DNA of 64,000 nucleotides from Fibrobacter sp. (GTDB lineage Bacteria > Fibrobacterota > Fibrobacteria > Fibrobacterales > Fibrobacteraceae): the NCBI GenBank assembly GCA_024398965.1, contig JAKSIF010000003.1, positions 124,001 to 188,000 on the forward strand, given 5' to 3'. The notes beneath the pieces were generated by a model, which saw only the letters and a list, made by a program, of their open reading frames with translations, made no database searches and was not told where the DNA came from. The position numbers and the translations under genes are program-made. Positions 8,118 through 15,795 of the stretch are shown one piece after another; position 1 is the first letter of the stretch, and the number at the start of each line of letters is the position of its first letter.

Positions 8118-9221
8118 TTAAAGTGTAACGGTGAGTTCCACGTTTCTGACAGTGTGGATGGAATTGAGTCTGGAATAGCGTCCCTTTACAAGCGGAAGAT
8201 TTCGCGCCTGGACGTCCACCGCGTAATTCTTCTTGAGGTATTCGTAATCCTTGATGTTTACCGTATAACCCTGCATGATGTACTGGTGATCGGTATCAGC
8301 CGCCTTGGCAAAGACCTGGAGGATTGCCGCTGCAACAGAATTGATTCCATTGTCGTCATAGGTGACTCCGTGACCGTCATTGGCTTCGCCAAGAAGGCTG
8401 TAAATCTTGGTCTGGATATTGAAGCGAATCCAGTCGTCCTTGGCGATACCGTCAATGAAGCTGGCAGGAGATTTTTCGCCTGTGCTTGCAAGCAGAACAT
8501 TCTTTCCGCTAGTGCTTCCCATGAACACTCTGGATTCCCCCGCTGCAACCGTATAGACGTTGATATTGTCGGCGACGAGTGCATCAAAGTCGGATTTCTT
8601 GTAGCCGTCATATTCCACGTTCTTGACCTTCTTGTGGGCGAAAGTGCCGCGAGCGGAATCAAGGGCGCATCTGATGGAGACGATAGAGGCTGCGATATTC
8701 CCCGCTGCATGATGCTGGTAGAGCGCTACACGATCGCTAGTGGACTTGAGAAGGCTCTGGGACAGCTCCCTGATGGATGCAAATCCGTTGCTTGTATCGT
8801 CAAGTTCAAGGTGGATAATCTTGAAATTCTCGCCAAGATAGGCGTTCCAGCCACCCGTCTTGGTAAATTCCGTAGATGATGGAATGATGTCGTCGCCAAA
8901 CTTGGCTACGATATGGTAAAAGTCCAGGGCTGCGTCCTGTGCGTTCTTGACGGCATCAAGAGCTTCCGCAAAGCAGCCTGCCTTGATGGCAATAACCTTT
9001 GCTGGGCAGGCACTCTGAGAAAAGGTGCTAGCAACCATTCCATAAAGAAGGCTATCCGTTCCGAAAACTTCCGCATCCTCGGAACATGAACATTCTACAA
9101 AGGCAGGTCCCTGTGAGGCTGGGCCAACAACAGCCATAGTGTTGACGCTTGTGGTGGAAACGGTTGAAATCGCCTCGTTGATGCTGATTCGGATAATGGA
9201 ATCGATAATCTGCGCCATCAT
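8118..9221 (-). CDS. phage tail sheath protein (DUF3383-like)
   Basis: A 367-residue protein whose presence shows that this is a contractile (myovirus-type) tail. It begins with IIRISINEAISTVSTTSVNT, contains AYLGENFKIIHLELDD near residue 130, and ends with a conserved-looking segment (YLKKNYAVDVQARNLPLVKG) before a beta-rich terminus. This fits DUF3383-type sheaths, although it is on the short side. It precedes the tube gene by 12 bases. Sheath subunits contract to drive the tube through the cell envelope. Confidence 0.7.
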   Translation of the reverse strand: MMAQIIDSIIRISINEAISTVSTTSVNTMAVVGPASQGPAFVECSCSEDAEVFGTDSLLYGMVASTFSQSACPAKVIAIKAGCFAEALDAVKNAQDAALDFYHIVAKFGDDIIPSSTEFTKTGGWNAYLGENFKIIHLELDDTSNGFASIRELSQSLLKSTSDRVALYQHHAAGNIAASIVSIRCALDSARGTFAHKKVKNVEYDGYKKSDFDALVADNINVYTVAAGESRVFMGSTSGKNVLLASTGEKSPASFIDGIAKDDWIRFNIQTKIYSLLGEANDGHGVTYDDNGINSVAAAILQVFAKAADTDHQYIMQGYTVNIKDYEYLKKNYAVDVQARNLPLVKGRYSRLNSIHTVRNVELTVTL

Positions 9222-9226
9222 AACTC

Positions 9227-9697
9227 CTAGTTAGATTGGAGGATTAAGGGTTTGACTGTTTCGATCCTTGGCCTTTCAACCGCGATTTCATCCGTAAAGT
9301 TGACTTGGAATGAAAAACGCCATTGTCTAATGAAGAACTTTCCATCATAGGTGTCGATGGCGTTGATTGCAGTTGGTTGCCAGATCGTAAACCCCCTCTC
9401 CCTGGCGAACTCGGTAAATTGCGGAAGCTCCAGCTCATTCCTTGCCTTTCTAAGGATGTCTCCGTCGCCTTCGACTTCGACGAAGTGGACCATGGCGACT
9501 TGCGAAAACAGGAACTTTCCCTTGCCCGGAGGCGGAGACAGTTTGCGTCCATATTGTTCCACAGAATCGATTCCAACAGCGACATAGCACCCAACGGGGG
9601 CGGGGCTGTTCGTCGGACTCTTGATGAACTGGACTGAAAATCTTTCGCAGTCGTTGAAGTATTTGCATAAGGCTCCCTTGATTTCGTCAATGCTCAC
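9227..9697 (-). CDS. phage neck or tail terminator-like protein
   Basis: A 156-residue protein just before the sheath gene, the normal place for the tail terminator that caps tube polymerisation. It has a mixed pattern (IKGALCKYFNDCERFSVQFI, then APVGCYVAVGIDSVEQYGR and RQWRFSFQVNFTDEIAVERP). The N-terminal helix followed by strands is typical of terminators. It overlaps the previous gene by four bases. Assigned by synteny and general sequence character. Confidence 0.5.
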   Translation of the reverse strand: MSIDEIKGALCKYFNDCERFSVQFIKSPTNSPAPVGCYVAVGIDSVEQYGRKLSPPPGKGKFLFSQVAMVHFVEVEGDGDILRKARNELELPQFTEFARERGFTIWQPTAINAIDTYDGKFFIRQWRFSFQVNFTDEIAVERPRIETVKPLILQSN

Positions 9698-10065
9698 CGG
9701 AGCGCCTCCGGAATCTGGGCTGGCGGAATCTTGCTTGCTATGTATTTCCAGTGGGTGATGTTTGGCAGATTGCAGAAAACAAGCTCATCCACGATTTCGT
9801 ACCAGTAGCCTCCCTGCTGGATATATCCGATGGCTTCTGCACCGTCCTGTGTTCGCGCAGCAAGCCTTTCGCTGGAATAGACCTTGACCATGCCCGTATT
9901 GCGCGAACCTTCGCTGTACGCGATGGCTTCTTCTCCCGTGACAGGCTGAATTGTCCCGCGAACAGTCCTTTCGGATTTCGTCTCGGAAACGGCGTTTCCC
10001 TCGGAGTCGAAATGGGGCTTGACCAGTTCGCAATAGCGAAATGTCCTAGCGAAAACCGTTGCCAC
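9694..10065 (-). CDS. phage head closure-like protein
   Basis: A 123-residue beta-rich protein (FARTFRYCELVKPHFDSEGN, TVRGTIQPVTGEEAIAYSEG, GYIQQGGYWYEIVDEL). Size, composition and position between the DUF4054-like connector and the terminator suggest a head completion or closure protein that seals the portal. No portal gene is in the window. It overlaps the upstream gene by 20 bases and the downstream one by four. No firm family recognised. Confidence 0.45.
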   Translation of the reverse strand: MATVFARTFRYCELVKPHFDSEGNAVSETKSERTVRGTIQPVTGEEAIAYSEGSRNTGMVKVYSSERLAARTQDGAEAIGYIQQGGYWYEIVDELVFCNLPNITHWKYIASKIPPAQIPEALR

Positions 10066-10456
10066 CGCAGAGCCCCTGCATCCTTACTGCGCCCGTAACG
10101 CCCGGACGCGGTGAATACTGTTTTCTCAGCAGAAGGAACTGCTGTCCGAAGCTGGTGCTTGAAAGCCAGGCGTCGTCATCGTTACCCTTTGTGCTGCCAT
10201 AGGAAACTGAAATGTCGCCTTCCCGCTTGCTTGTGACAGTTCCTGCATCCCCGTCGCTTCCCCTGGATTCCAATGCTGCGAGATGGGAAACCATCAGAGA
10301 AAGCGCATAGACGTAGGCCTTCTTGAAATAGCAGGCGCTTACATGGTGGGAGGCTCCCATAATCCAGGCGTCAAGTCGCTTGCTGTCCGCGTATTCCGTC
10401 GGAAGGTAGGCTATGAGTTCGTCCTTCTGTTCTTCACTTATTGGAAGCGGAATCAT
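10046..10456 (-). CDS. head-tail connector protein (DUF4054-like)
   Basis: A 136-residue protein with the DUF4054-like arrangement: a short N-terminal helix (EEQKDELIAYLPTEYADSKR), a helix rich in alanine and aromatics (ACYFKKAYVYALSLMVSHLA), then a serine/glycine stretch with a tail reading SFGQQFLLLRKQYSPRPGVT. Adaptors of this class sit under the portal ring. Its start overlaps the upstream gene by 23 bases. Confidence 0.6.
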   Translation of the reverse strand: MIPLPISEEQKDELIAYLPTEYADSKRLDAWIMGASHHVSACYFKKAYVYALSLMVSHLAALESRGSDGDAGTVTSKREGDISVSYGSTKGNDDDAWLSSTSFGQQFLLLRKQYSPRPGVTGAVRMQGLCGGNGFR

Positions 10457-10814
10457 TTTGTTTTTTTGCCTCCATTTTTTCGTTCATTTCCTTTTGCTTG
10501 GCCTCGTCCCATTGCACGTCAAATTCGTCCAGTTCCTTCTTTCTTGCTACTGCGGCTTTCTTTACGCCTGCGCTGGTCTTTTTTACACACCCCTCGATTT
10601 CATCGACAACCTTCTGGGTGTTGGCCTTGGAAATTGCAATTTCGGCTACGCTGGGTGTTATCCTTTCCATGAAGGAGAGCTTGCCCTGTTTTTCCAGCGC
10701 CTTGATGATGGGGTGCTTTCTGTCAATAGTCCCGTCCGGAACAACATTGGAACCCGGCAGAAGCAACATGGATCCGATGTGGACGGTACATTTCTGGTTG
10801 TTCATGACTAGCAT
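10434..10814 (-). CDS. phage hypothetical protein
   Basis: A 126-residue protein between capsid and connector genes, function unknown. I chose ATG at 10814 because AGGA lies twelve bases upstream. A longer reading from GTG 10865 lacks a plausible Shine-Dalgarno. The first ~40 residues look like a beta hairpin (MLVMNNQKCTVHIGSMLLLP). The rest is strongly helical and lysine-rich (VEGCVKK-like, then KEMNEKMEAKKQND), perhaps DNA- or capsid-contacting. No family recognised. Confidence 0.55.
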   Translation of the reverse strand: MLVMNNQKCTVHIGSMLLLPGSNVVPDGTIDRKHPIIKALEKQGKLSFMERITPSVAEIAISKANTQKVVDEIEGCVKKTSAGVKKAAVARKKELDEFDVQWDEAKQKEMNEKMEAKKQNDSASNK

Positions 10815-10928
10815 GGCGTCAAATCCTGTAGGCGAAAAGTGGGAAAGGTGAAAAAAGAGCTCCACCGCGACGGAAGGCTGGCCCTGTTAGGGAAAACGTC
10901 GCGATGGAGCCGGGGAGGGGATTCTTGA

Positions 10929-11846
10929 CTAGAGTCCGTCTGCGTAGGCTACGGCGTTAATGTTCTTGAATGCTACGCCACCCACGCGACAATAGCAGGG
11001 AACCTTGTAATAAAGGGAATCCTTCTGAGGCGCGTCCTGCTTGAAGGGAATCGGCAGGCATCGAGTAACGACGCTTGGACTGTACTTGTAGATTACCGCA
11101 CGTGTAGCGCCATCTACACCGGCATCATCGAGCTTGGAACATTCGCGCCAATTGACAATACCCTGACCTTTGAAAACCTTTTGCAGATATTCAAGGATGG
11201 TGATGTCTCCCCCCTTTTCATCCTTGGGGGTGGTAGACAGATAGACGAATGCGTCATGGGGAAGCAAAACGGTATCTGCCTTGACAGTGCGGTGGGTGTT
11301 GGTACGAACTGTGTCGATCATTGCCTGGAATGTTGCGATGATTTCGGTCAAGGACTTTCCCTTGATGGCCGTTCCGCCAGATGTTCCCGTAGGCACGACC
11401 ACCAACGGAATGTTGGGGTTATTGAGGAAACCCGTTGTATTTGCTTCCTTGTCGCCAACGAAAAGAACCTCATCGACTTTTTCATCAATCTTGCGACGGG
11501 CGGTATCTGCCTCATCGCGTGAAAGGTCAATGCCTGCAGTAAGCCACTGCATGAGTTCAAATTCGCTGTAACCATAGGAAAGGCCCCATTCGCGAATATC
11601 GTTTGTCTTGATTTCAACACCGCGGCTAATAGGAGGAAAATCATCCCTATAGTCGCTAATGAGCTTTGCAACGCCCATTTCGTTGACAATCTTGTAACTC
11701 CAGGAACGCAGCCACATACCCACACCAGTCTGTGCAGGAATCAAACTGAGAGCGTCAAGATTTTCGCGGTCAAGGCCGTAAGTTTCATTGATGATTGTGT
11801 TGAACAGGCGGCTAATCCTGTTGAGTTCGTGATCCTTAAAATTCAT
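10929..11846 (-). CDS. major capsid protein (DUF2184-like)
   Basis: A 305-residue major head protein. It resembles the DUF2184 capsid family: an N-terminal helix, SYKIVNEMGVAKLISDYRDD and GVEIKTNDIREWGLSYGYSE (strands and E-loop region), DEADTARRKIDEKVDEVLFV (spine helix), and a C-terminal half with KADTVLLPHDAFVYLSTTPK and PCYCRVGGVAFKNINAVAYA. A strong Shine-Dalgarno (AAAAGGAGAACGC) precedes ATG 11846. By family knowledge it assembles the HK97-fold shell around the scaffold. Confidence 0.75.
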   Translation of the reverse strand: MNFKDHELNRISRLFNTIINETYGLDRENLDALSLIPAQTGVGMWLRSWSYKIVNEMGVAKLISDYRDDFPPISRGVEIKTNDIREWGLSYGYSEFELMQWLTAGIDLSRDEADTARRKIDEKVDEVLFVGDKEANTTGFLNNPNIPLVVVPTGTSGGTAIKGKSLTEIIATFQAMIDTVRTNTHRTVKADTVLLPHDAFVYLSTTPKDEKGGDITILEYLQKVFKGQGIVNWRECSKLDDAGVDGATRAVIYKYSPSVVTRCLPIPFKQDAPQKDSLYYKVPCYCRVGGVAFKNINAVAYADGL

Positions 11847-11864
11847 GCGTTCTCCTTTTGGTGC

Positions 11865-12299
11865 CTATGCGATTTCCAGTTCAGCCAACCCGCCATCAGC
11901 TGCGTCGGTCTTGAACATTCCACCCACAATCTGGGTGCCGCCCGTTGCCGTTGCTGTAAAGGCATTGTTGGTGTCGTTGACGTAGGCGTCATCGCCTGCC
12001 TTGACTTCTCCAAGTACACGAACCCACAAACGCCCTTTCTTGACGACATTGATGGTCATGCCCGCCTTGTAGCTGTCGTTAAAGAGGGTTCGCTGTGCGA
12101 TGCCGAGAAGTTTTCCGTTCTCCGGCTTATTCACATAGACCTTACCAGCTTCGTCAGCTTCGCCAGTTTTGATCCAGAGAGGGAATCCTCCTTCGGAGTC
12201 CTTGTCTTCCTGAATCACCCCTGTTTCAATGGAGTGGGGTACAAACGGAAACAAAAGCCCTGGAGCTCCAATTGCTCCATATTCCATTTCAAAAGCCAT
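11865..12299 (-). CDS. phage capsid cement/decoration protein (Gp24-like)
   Basis: A 144-residue beta-rich protein between the protease/scaffold and capsid genes. The pattern (RGVI-type start replaced by HSIETGVIQEDKDSEGGFPL, GKLLGIAQRTLF, GRLWVRVLGEVKAGDDAYVN) resembles structural cement proteins found beside DUF2184 capsids. Such proteins bind the shell surface after expansion. Its Shine-Dalgarno (GGGAGG) lies inside the end of the upstream gene. Confidence 0.6.
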   Translation of the reverse strand: MAFEMEYGAIGAPGLLFPFVPHSIETGVIQEDKDSEGGFPLWIKTGEADEAGKVYVNKPENGKLLGIAQRTLFNDSYKAGMTINVVKKGRLWVRVLGEVKAGDDAYVNDTNNAFTATATGGTQIVGGMFKTDAADGGLAELEIA

Positions 12300-12302
12300 A
12301 CG

Positions 12303-12860
12303 CTAGGCCTCCCTTGCAAAACTTGCGATGTTAAGCTTGTTGTACTTGTCGTTCATGGCTTCGAACGCCTTTTCCGTATCAGCATCATCCTTGAACTGTG
12401 TCATGTCTGGGGCAAACGGGGAATTCTTGGGAGGCTCATCTGAACCGTGGGCAGAATCCTTCAGCTTTTGAACGGCGGCTTCATAGGCGCCAGCCATATA
12501 TTCTGCGCTCCTGCCGTCAAGAACCATCTGGGGGTAGGCTTTCTTGACCATGGCACTACGGATAGCCTCTACGCTGTCACTTGCCTTGACTTCTACGCCA
12601 AACTGCTTGGCACAATCGAGCAGGGCGACCTTCTCATTTACAAGACGGGCAATTTCGCTTTCATCCTTGAGTCTGGACTTGAGCTGGTCTCGTTCAGAAA
12701 TTGCTGCATCACGGGAAGCAGTCATGGAGTCCAGCTTGCCTTGGAGTGCCTTGGATTCCTTTTCGGCTTCGTCACGGGCCTTTTGTGCAGCATGGAGCGT
12801 TTCAACAACTTTTTCGTCGGCCTCGTATTCGGCACCGTCAATAATGAGCTTTCTTGCCAT
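12303..12860 (-). CDS. possible scaffold protein from internal start
   Basis: Within the protease gene, in the same frame, ATG 12860 (reading MARKLIIDGAEYEADEKVVE) is preceded by GGGAGAGAATGAA, a better Shine-Dalgarno than that of the full gene. The resulting 185-residue product holds only the coiled coil and acidic tail. This mirrors phage Mu, where the scaffold Z is made from an internal start in the protease gene I. Shown by sequence layout only. Confidence 0.4.
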   Translation of the reverse strand: MARKLIIDGAEYEADEKVVETLHAAQKARDEAEKESKALQGKLDSMTASRDAAISERDQLKSRLKDESEIARLVNEKVALLDCAKQFGVEVKASDSVEAIRSAMVKKAYPQMVLDGRSAEYMAGAYEAAVQKLKDSAHGSDEPPKNSPFAPDMTQFKDDADTEKAFEAMNDKYNKLNIASFAREA

Positions 12861-13448
12861 TTCATTCTCTCCCGCCCCTAGGGGGGCATTGTCGTTTACA
12901 TTGAAAATTCTGTCGAAGTCGGCACTGTCGCCGATTCTAAAGCGCACTCCGTCGCCAGCGCGCCCTTCGCGAACAAGTGCGATATGGTTGTAACGGATAT
13001 TCTTCATGGCTTCGTCATAGGCGACGCCCTGCCAGTTGCCCTTGCCACGTTCTAGCCCAGCGTCATATCCGCAGGAAACAGCTCTTACACGACCCTCGCG
13101 CATTTCCTTGATGGCTTCTGCGTCCGTGATCGTCATTGTGACATAGGCGTTCAAACCGTCCCAGCTTGCATCCGTTCCGGTAAAGCCTACCTGGAGTTTC
13201 TTGGCGTTCTCTGGGGAAACGTCCTGCATGGGGTGAAGCAGGGTGACTGGTTTTGAATTGAGGCTCAGGATGCTGTCCTGTGCAGAAACTTCCTTGACCG
13301 GGCGCAGTCTGCGCTTTATTCCGTCCGTAGTCATGTAGCTGAAAACGCCCGCGCCTGTGACACGGATTTTGCCTGTAAGGTATCCTTCCGGGGTAGTCCT
13401 GAAAACAGTCTGGTCGAAGTCGTTATAGTCGCGGAGCGTTTCGTTCAT
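12303..13448 (-). CDS. prohead protease/scaffold (DUF2213-like)
   Basis: A 381-residue protein that opens the operon. The N-terminal ~180 residues look like DUF2213, a prohead protease relative: SKPVTLLHPMQDVSPENAKK (histidine of the HP motif near residue 72), then EGRVRAVSCGYDAGLERG (serine near residue 125) and YNHIALVREGRAG near 155. Residues ~200-290 are a coiled coil (KARDEAEKESKALQGKLDSM, DAAISERDQLKSRL), the scaffold part. The C-terminal ~80 residues are acidic. Histidine and serine are the candidate catalytic pair by family analogy. No strong Shine-Dalgarno precedes ATG 13448. An internal start at 12860 may give the scaffold alone. Confidence 0.65.
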   Translation of the reverse strand: MNETLRDYNDFDQTVFRTTPEGYLTGKIRVTGAGVFSYMTTDGIKRRLRPVKEVSAQDSILSLNSKPVTLLHPMQDVSPENAKKLQVGFTGTDASWDGLNAYVTMTITDAEAIKEMREGRVRAVSCGYDAGLERGKGNWQGVAYDEAMKNIRYNHIALVREGRAGDGVRFRIGDSADFDRIFNVNDNAPLGAGENEMARKLIIDGAEYEADEKVVETLHAAQKARDEAEKESKALQGKLDSMTASRDAAISERDQLKSRLKDESEIARLVNEKVALLDCAKQFGVEVKASDSVEAIRSAMVKKAYPQMVLDGRSAEYMAGAYEAAVQKLKDSAHGSDEPPKNSPFAPDMTQFKDDADTEKAFEAMNDKYNKLNIASFAREA

Positions 13449-13625
13449 GCCCCAAATTTAGAGGCGCAAACAGGCTATACGGGGGTTTCACCTAAAGGCA
13501 TATAAACAGCCCCAAAAACACCAAAAAACAGCGGAAAACGCCGCTACAAGCGCGGTACGCTACCCCACAATTGACTGAATTTGTCTATGATTTGTTAAAG
13601 GATAGTTGAATCAAGGAGTTTGTAT

Positions 13626-14255
13626 ATGATTCCCGAATTATTTTCTGTAGGTAAATCACTCAAGGCTGTTTACGATTTTTCGCAAAAGGCGTCAAATTTC
13701 TTTTTGACAAAAAAGATAGATGCTTTCAACGAAAACCCGCAAAGCGAAAAGTCAAAGGAATTTTGGGCGAAATTAAAAGATGATTATCAAGAATTTGAAA
13801 AAATTATGGAGCTTCTGATTCATCATTTAATTTCAGCAGAATCTACCGTAAAAGCCAAATACATAAGAAATTTAGTGGATTCTTATAGTGAAGGAAAAAT
13901 TGACTGGTTAATGTTTTGCCGAATGAATTTTATCCTTAGTCAAATTTACACCTTTGATTTAGAAAAAATAGTTGAATTCTATTATGGCAGTGAGTCCAAA
14001 TTAGAAAAGAATGATGAAGAACGTTTTTTTACTTTAGGCTTGGTAAATCATGTTAGAAATCGTTCTAACGTCGTTGATTTAGCAATGACGAAAGATTTAG
14101 AAGTCAAATACGAGAAAAATGACTTGGGAGAGATTTTTGTTGATTGTGTTCTTCATGATGAAAAAATCAAAATTTCCCAGCGACACCAGAAGGATGTAGA
14201 GAAATCCTTTGATTGCTTCAATAAAGTAATGAAAAATTTATTGCATCATAAATAA
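13626..14255 (+). CDS. hypothetical protein
   Basis: A 209-residue soluble, charged, helical protein of unknown family. I used ATG 13626, since AAGGAG at 13613-13618 lies seven bases upstream; a TTG at 13620 is too close to it. Notable stretches are FWAKLKDDYQEFEKIMELLI and SQIYTFDLEKIVEFYYGSES. The AT-rich gene lies between the prophage and a strong terminator, so it is a single-gene transcript. The pattern gives no clue to function. Confidence 0.6.
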   Translation: MIPELFSVGKSLKAVYDFSQKASNFFLTKKIDAFNENPQSEKSKEFWAKLKDDYQEFEKIMELLIHHLISAESTVKAKYIRNLVDSYSEGKIDWLMFCRMNFILSQIYTFDLEKIVEFYYGSESKLEKNDEERFFTLGLVNHVRNRSNVVDLAMTKDLEVKYEKNDLGEIFVDCVLHDEKIKISQRHQKDVEKSFDCFNKVMKNLLHHK

Positions 14256-14308
14256 AATCCAATCCGTAAAATCTAAAAACGATTACTGATTCTAAAAAAT
14301 CATTATGA

Positions 14309-14331
14309 AGCCCCGTTTGGGGCTTTTTTTT
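14309..14331 (+). terminator. Rho-independent terminator
   Basis: Perfect 6-bp stem AGCCCC / GGGGCT with loop GTTT, followed by a run of eight T's (14324-14331). It lies 54 bases after the stop of the 13626-14255 gene. Confidence 0.85.
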
Positions 14332-14565
14332 GTGGCAAGCGTCATTTGTATACTACGCGGTGTATCATATAGGAAAAGTGCTTGTTGAACCGGTGGTTGA
14401 GGCTGTGTTTGCCAGGTGCCGTTTTGACCTGTTTTTGTATGATTCTGCCGGGATGGAGTTTGATTTCTTTAATATCTTTTGTTATGAAAGTTTGCCTATG
14501 AAGAGGCCTGGGAACAGGGCGTATTCCGTAGGTATGATTGAGATTTTAAAATTAGGAGATTCTGT
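14332..14565 (+). other. leader region of FISUMP-giant operon
   Basis: No convincing gene. An ORF that spans it begins inside the terminator and is rejected. A short hairpin (CCTG-GGAA-CAGG near 14510-14521) precedes the lipoprotein start, and AGGAG lies eight bases before ATG 14566. A promoter is expected here; TTGTAT then TATAGG with 16 bases between, starting near 14347, is only a weak match. Confidence 0.3.
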
Positions 14566-15750
14566 ATGAATACGATTAAGAGAATTGGTTTGGTGAGTGC
14601 GGTGGCTTTTGCGCTGTTCGCCTTTAACGCTTGCGGCGATGATTCCAACTCCACCAGCGCATCCGGTGAAAACAGTGCACTAAGTTCCGCTGTTGAGGAC
14701 GAAGAATCCTCCTCCAGCATCAACGGCGACTCTGCCTCTTCTGTCATTCCGGGTTCCTCATCAAGTGTCATCCTGAGCGATAGCGAAGGATCTAGCAGTA
14801 GCGTCAAGGGCAGTGCCCCAGCCGATGCGTCATCTTCTTCAGTCATTTCCGACCCCGATCGGGAATCTAGCAGTTCCTCGGAAAAATCCAGCAGCAGCTC
14901 GGCTAAGTCCAGTTCCTCGGTGAACTCCTCATCAAGTGTCAAATCTAGCAGCAGTTCTTCCGTGAAACAGTCGAGTTCTAGCGAGGATCAATCATCTAGT
15001 AGTGTGCAAAATCCTTGGGGAACATCTGCGGAATGGTATCCCTTTAGTTGTAATGCTCATGGGGGGTGCTTAGAATTTACAGATGACAGGAATGGCCGGA
15101 CTTATAAATATTTGAAATTTGATGGTAAAAAATGTCTAAATTACAGTGAAACTGGCAAATGCATCTCTACTAAAGATACTTCAATTTTTGCAATGGTGGA
15201 AAACCTTAATGTCGGTGATATAGTCCGTGGATTCAAGGATCAAAAAGATGATTCTAAAATTGAACGCTATTGTTATGACAATGACACATTGAACTGCCAT
15301 TATTATGGAGGGCTTTACCAGTGGGCTGAAATGATGCAGTTGCCCAGTGAATGCAATACCAAAAGCTGTGCTGATCAAATCGAGCCAAATCATCGGGGAA
15401 TATGCCCTGACGGCTGGCACTTGTTAACATACGATGATTTCTTTATTGTTGTCAATAGTAATGGTAATCAAGATGGTGTAAAAGGAGTTCGTTCGACATT
15501 TGGCTTTGGAGGAAGCAATGACACCGGTTTTAGCCTTGTGGGTGCAGGGATGCGTATAACTCCGATGGGCGGTGGGGGTTTTAAAGAATTAAACCAAACT
15601 GCATATTGGTTTTATCCAACAGAGAATTCCTACAAAGATTATGCTACTGCAGATAATGGATCTATGGGAAAAAATGAAAAATATATGAATAAGAATGCCT
15701 TATATAAAGAGACCGGTGTGTCTGTCCGTTGTGTTAAGAATGAGAAATAA
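14566..15750 (+). CDS. FISUMP-domain lipoprotein
   Basis: A 394-residue predicted lipoprotein. The signal peptide ends at a FNAC lipobox (Cys23). Residues ~25-150 are a serine-rich linker. The rest is a Fibrobacter succinogenes major paralogous domain: FTDDRNGRTYKYLKF, then MVENLN, YGGLYQWAEMMQLP, RGICPDGWHLL, and the terminal VSVRCVK. The 'TWMAENLN' consensus core is degenerate here (IFAMVENLN). The domain's role is unknown; the protein is likely anchored in a membrane facing the periplasm or surface. It lies 45 bases upstream of the giant gene and is probably co-transcribed with it. The linker DNA contains copies of a genomic repeat. Confidence 0.85.
   Translation: MNTIKRIGLVSAVAFALFAFNACGDDSNSTSASGENSALSSAVEDEESSSSINGDSASSVIPGSSSSVILSDSEGSSSSVKGSAPADASSSSVISDPDRESSSSSEKSSSSSAKSSSSVNSSSSVKSSSSSSVKQSSSSEDQSSSSVQNPWGTSAEWYPFSCNAHGGCLEFTDDRNGRTYKYLKFDGKKCLNYSETGKCISTKDTSIFAMVENLNVGDIVRGFKDQKDDSKIERYCYDNDTLNCHYYGGLYQWAEMMQLPSECNTKSCADQIEPNHRGICPDGWHLLTYDDFFIVVNSNGNQDGVKGVRSTFGFGGSNDTGFSLVGAGMRITPMGGGGFKELNQTAYWFYPTENSYKDYATADNGSMGKNEKYMNKNALYKETGVSVRCVKNEK
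14743..14868 (+). repeat. dispersed palindromic repeat copies within serine linker
   Basis: Three segments in the linker start with GTCATTCC or GTCATCC: 14743, 14767-14793 (GTCATCCTGAGCG ... GCGAAGGATCT) and 14842-14868 (GTCATTTCCGACC ... GATCGGGAATCT). The last two look like the short interspersed GTCAT...GGATCT/GGAATCT repeats usually found between genes. Here they are read in frame as SVILSDSEGSS and SVISDPDRESS. Confidence 0.5.
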
Positions 15751-15795
15751 ATTCTCTAATAAAATTGCAGTTAAAATTATCTAAAGGATTTTGCT

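Larger units (their letters stand above)
2394..13448 (-). mobile_element. partial contractile-tail prophage (head and tail module)
   Basis: Sixteen co-directional, closely spaced or overlapping minus-strand genes in canonical phage order: protease/scaffold, cement, major capsid, connector proteins, terminator, sheath, tube, two chaperone-like genes, tape measure, tail hub proteins and spike. The block is richer in GC than its AT-rich flanks. No terminase, portal, baseplate wedge, tail fibre, lysis, repressor, integrase or transposase gene is present upstream (13449-14255) or downstream (1-2393). No attachment-site direct repeat was noticed. All reading frames are intact. It is either the remnant of a larger prophage or an exapted module. 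Confidence 0.8.

Noticed and set aside
7263-8879. Long plus-strand ORF (538 codons) opposite the tail genes
   Set aside because: It covers five well-supported phage genes in antisense, has no Shine-Dalgarno or family pattern, and its composition is that of a shadow frame.
2394-13448. Phage block considered as a type VI secretion or R-type pyocin cluster
   Set aside because: Capsid, cement and protease/scaffold genes are present, and TssB/TssC, ClpV and baseplate wedge genes are absent, so it derives from a complete phage head-tail module.
14330-14569. 79-codon ORF ahead of the first FISUMP gene
   Set aside because: It begins inside the terminator T-run and overlaps the next start; there is no Shine-Dalgarno. 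Treated as leader.
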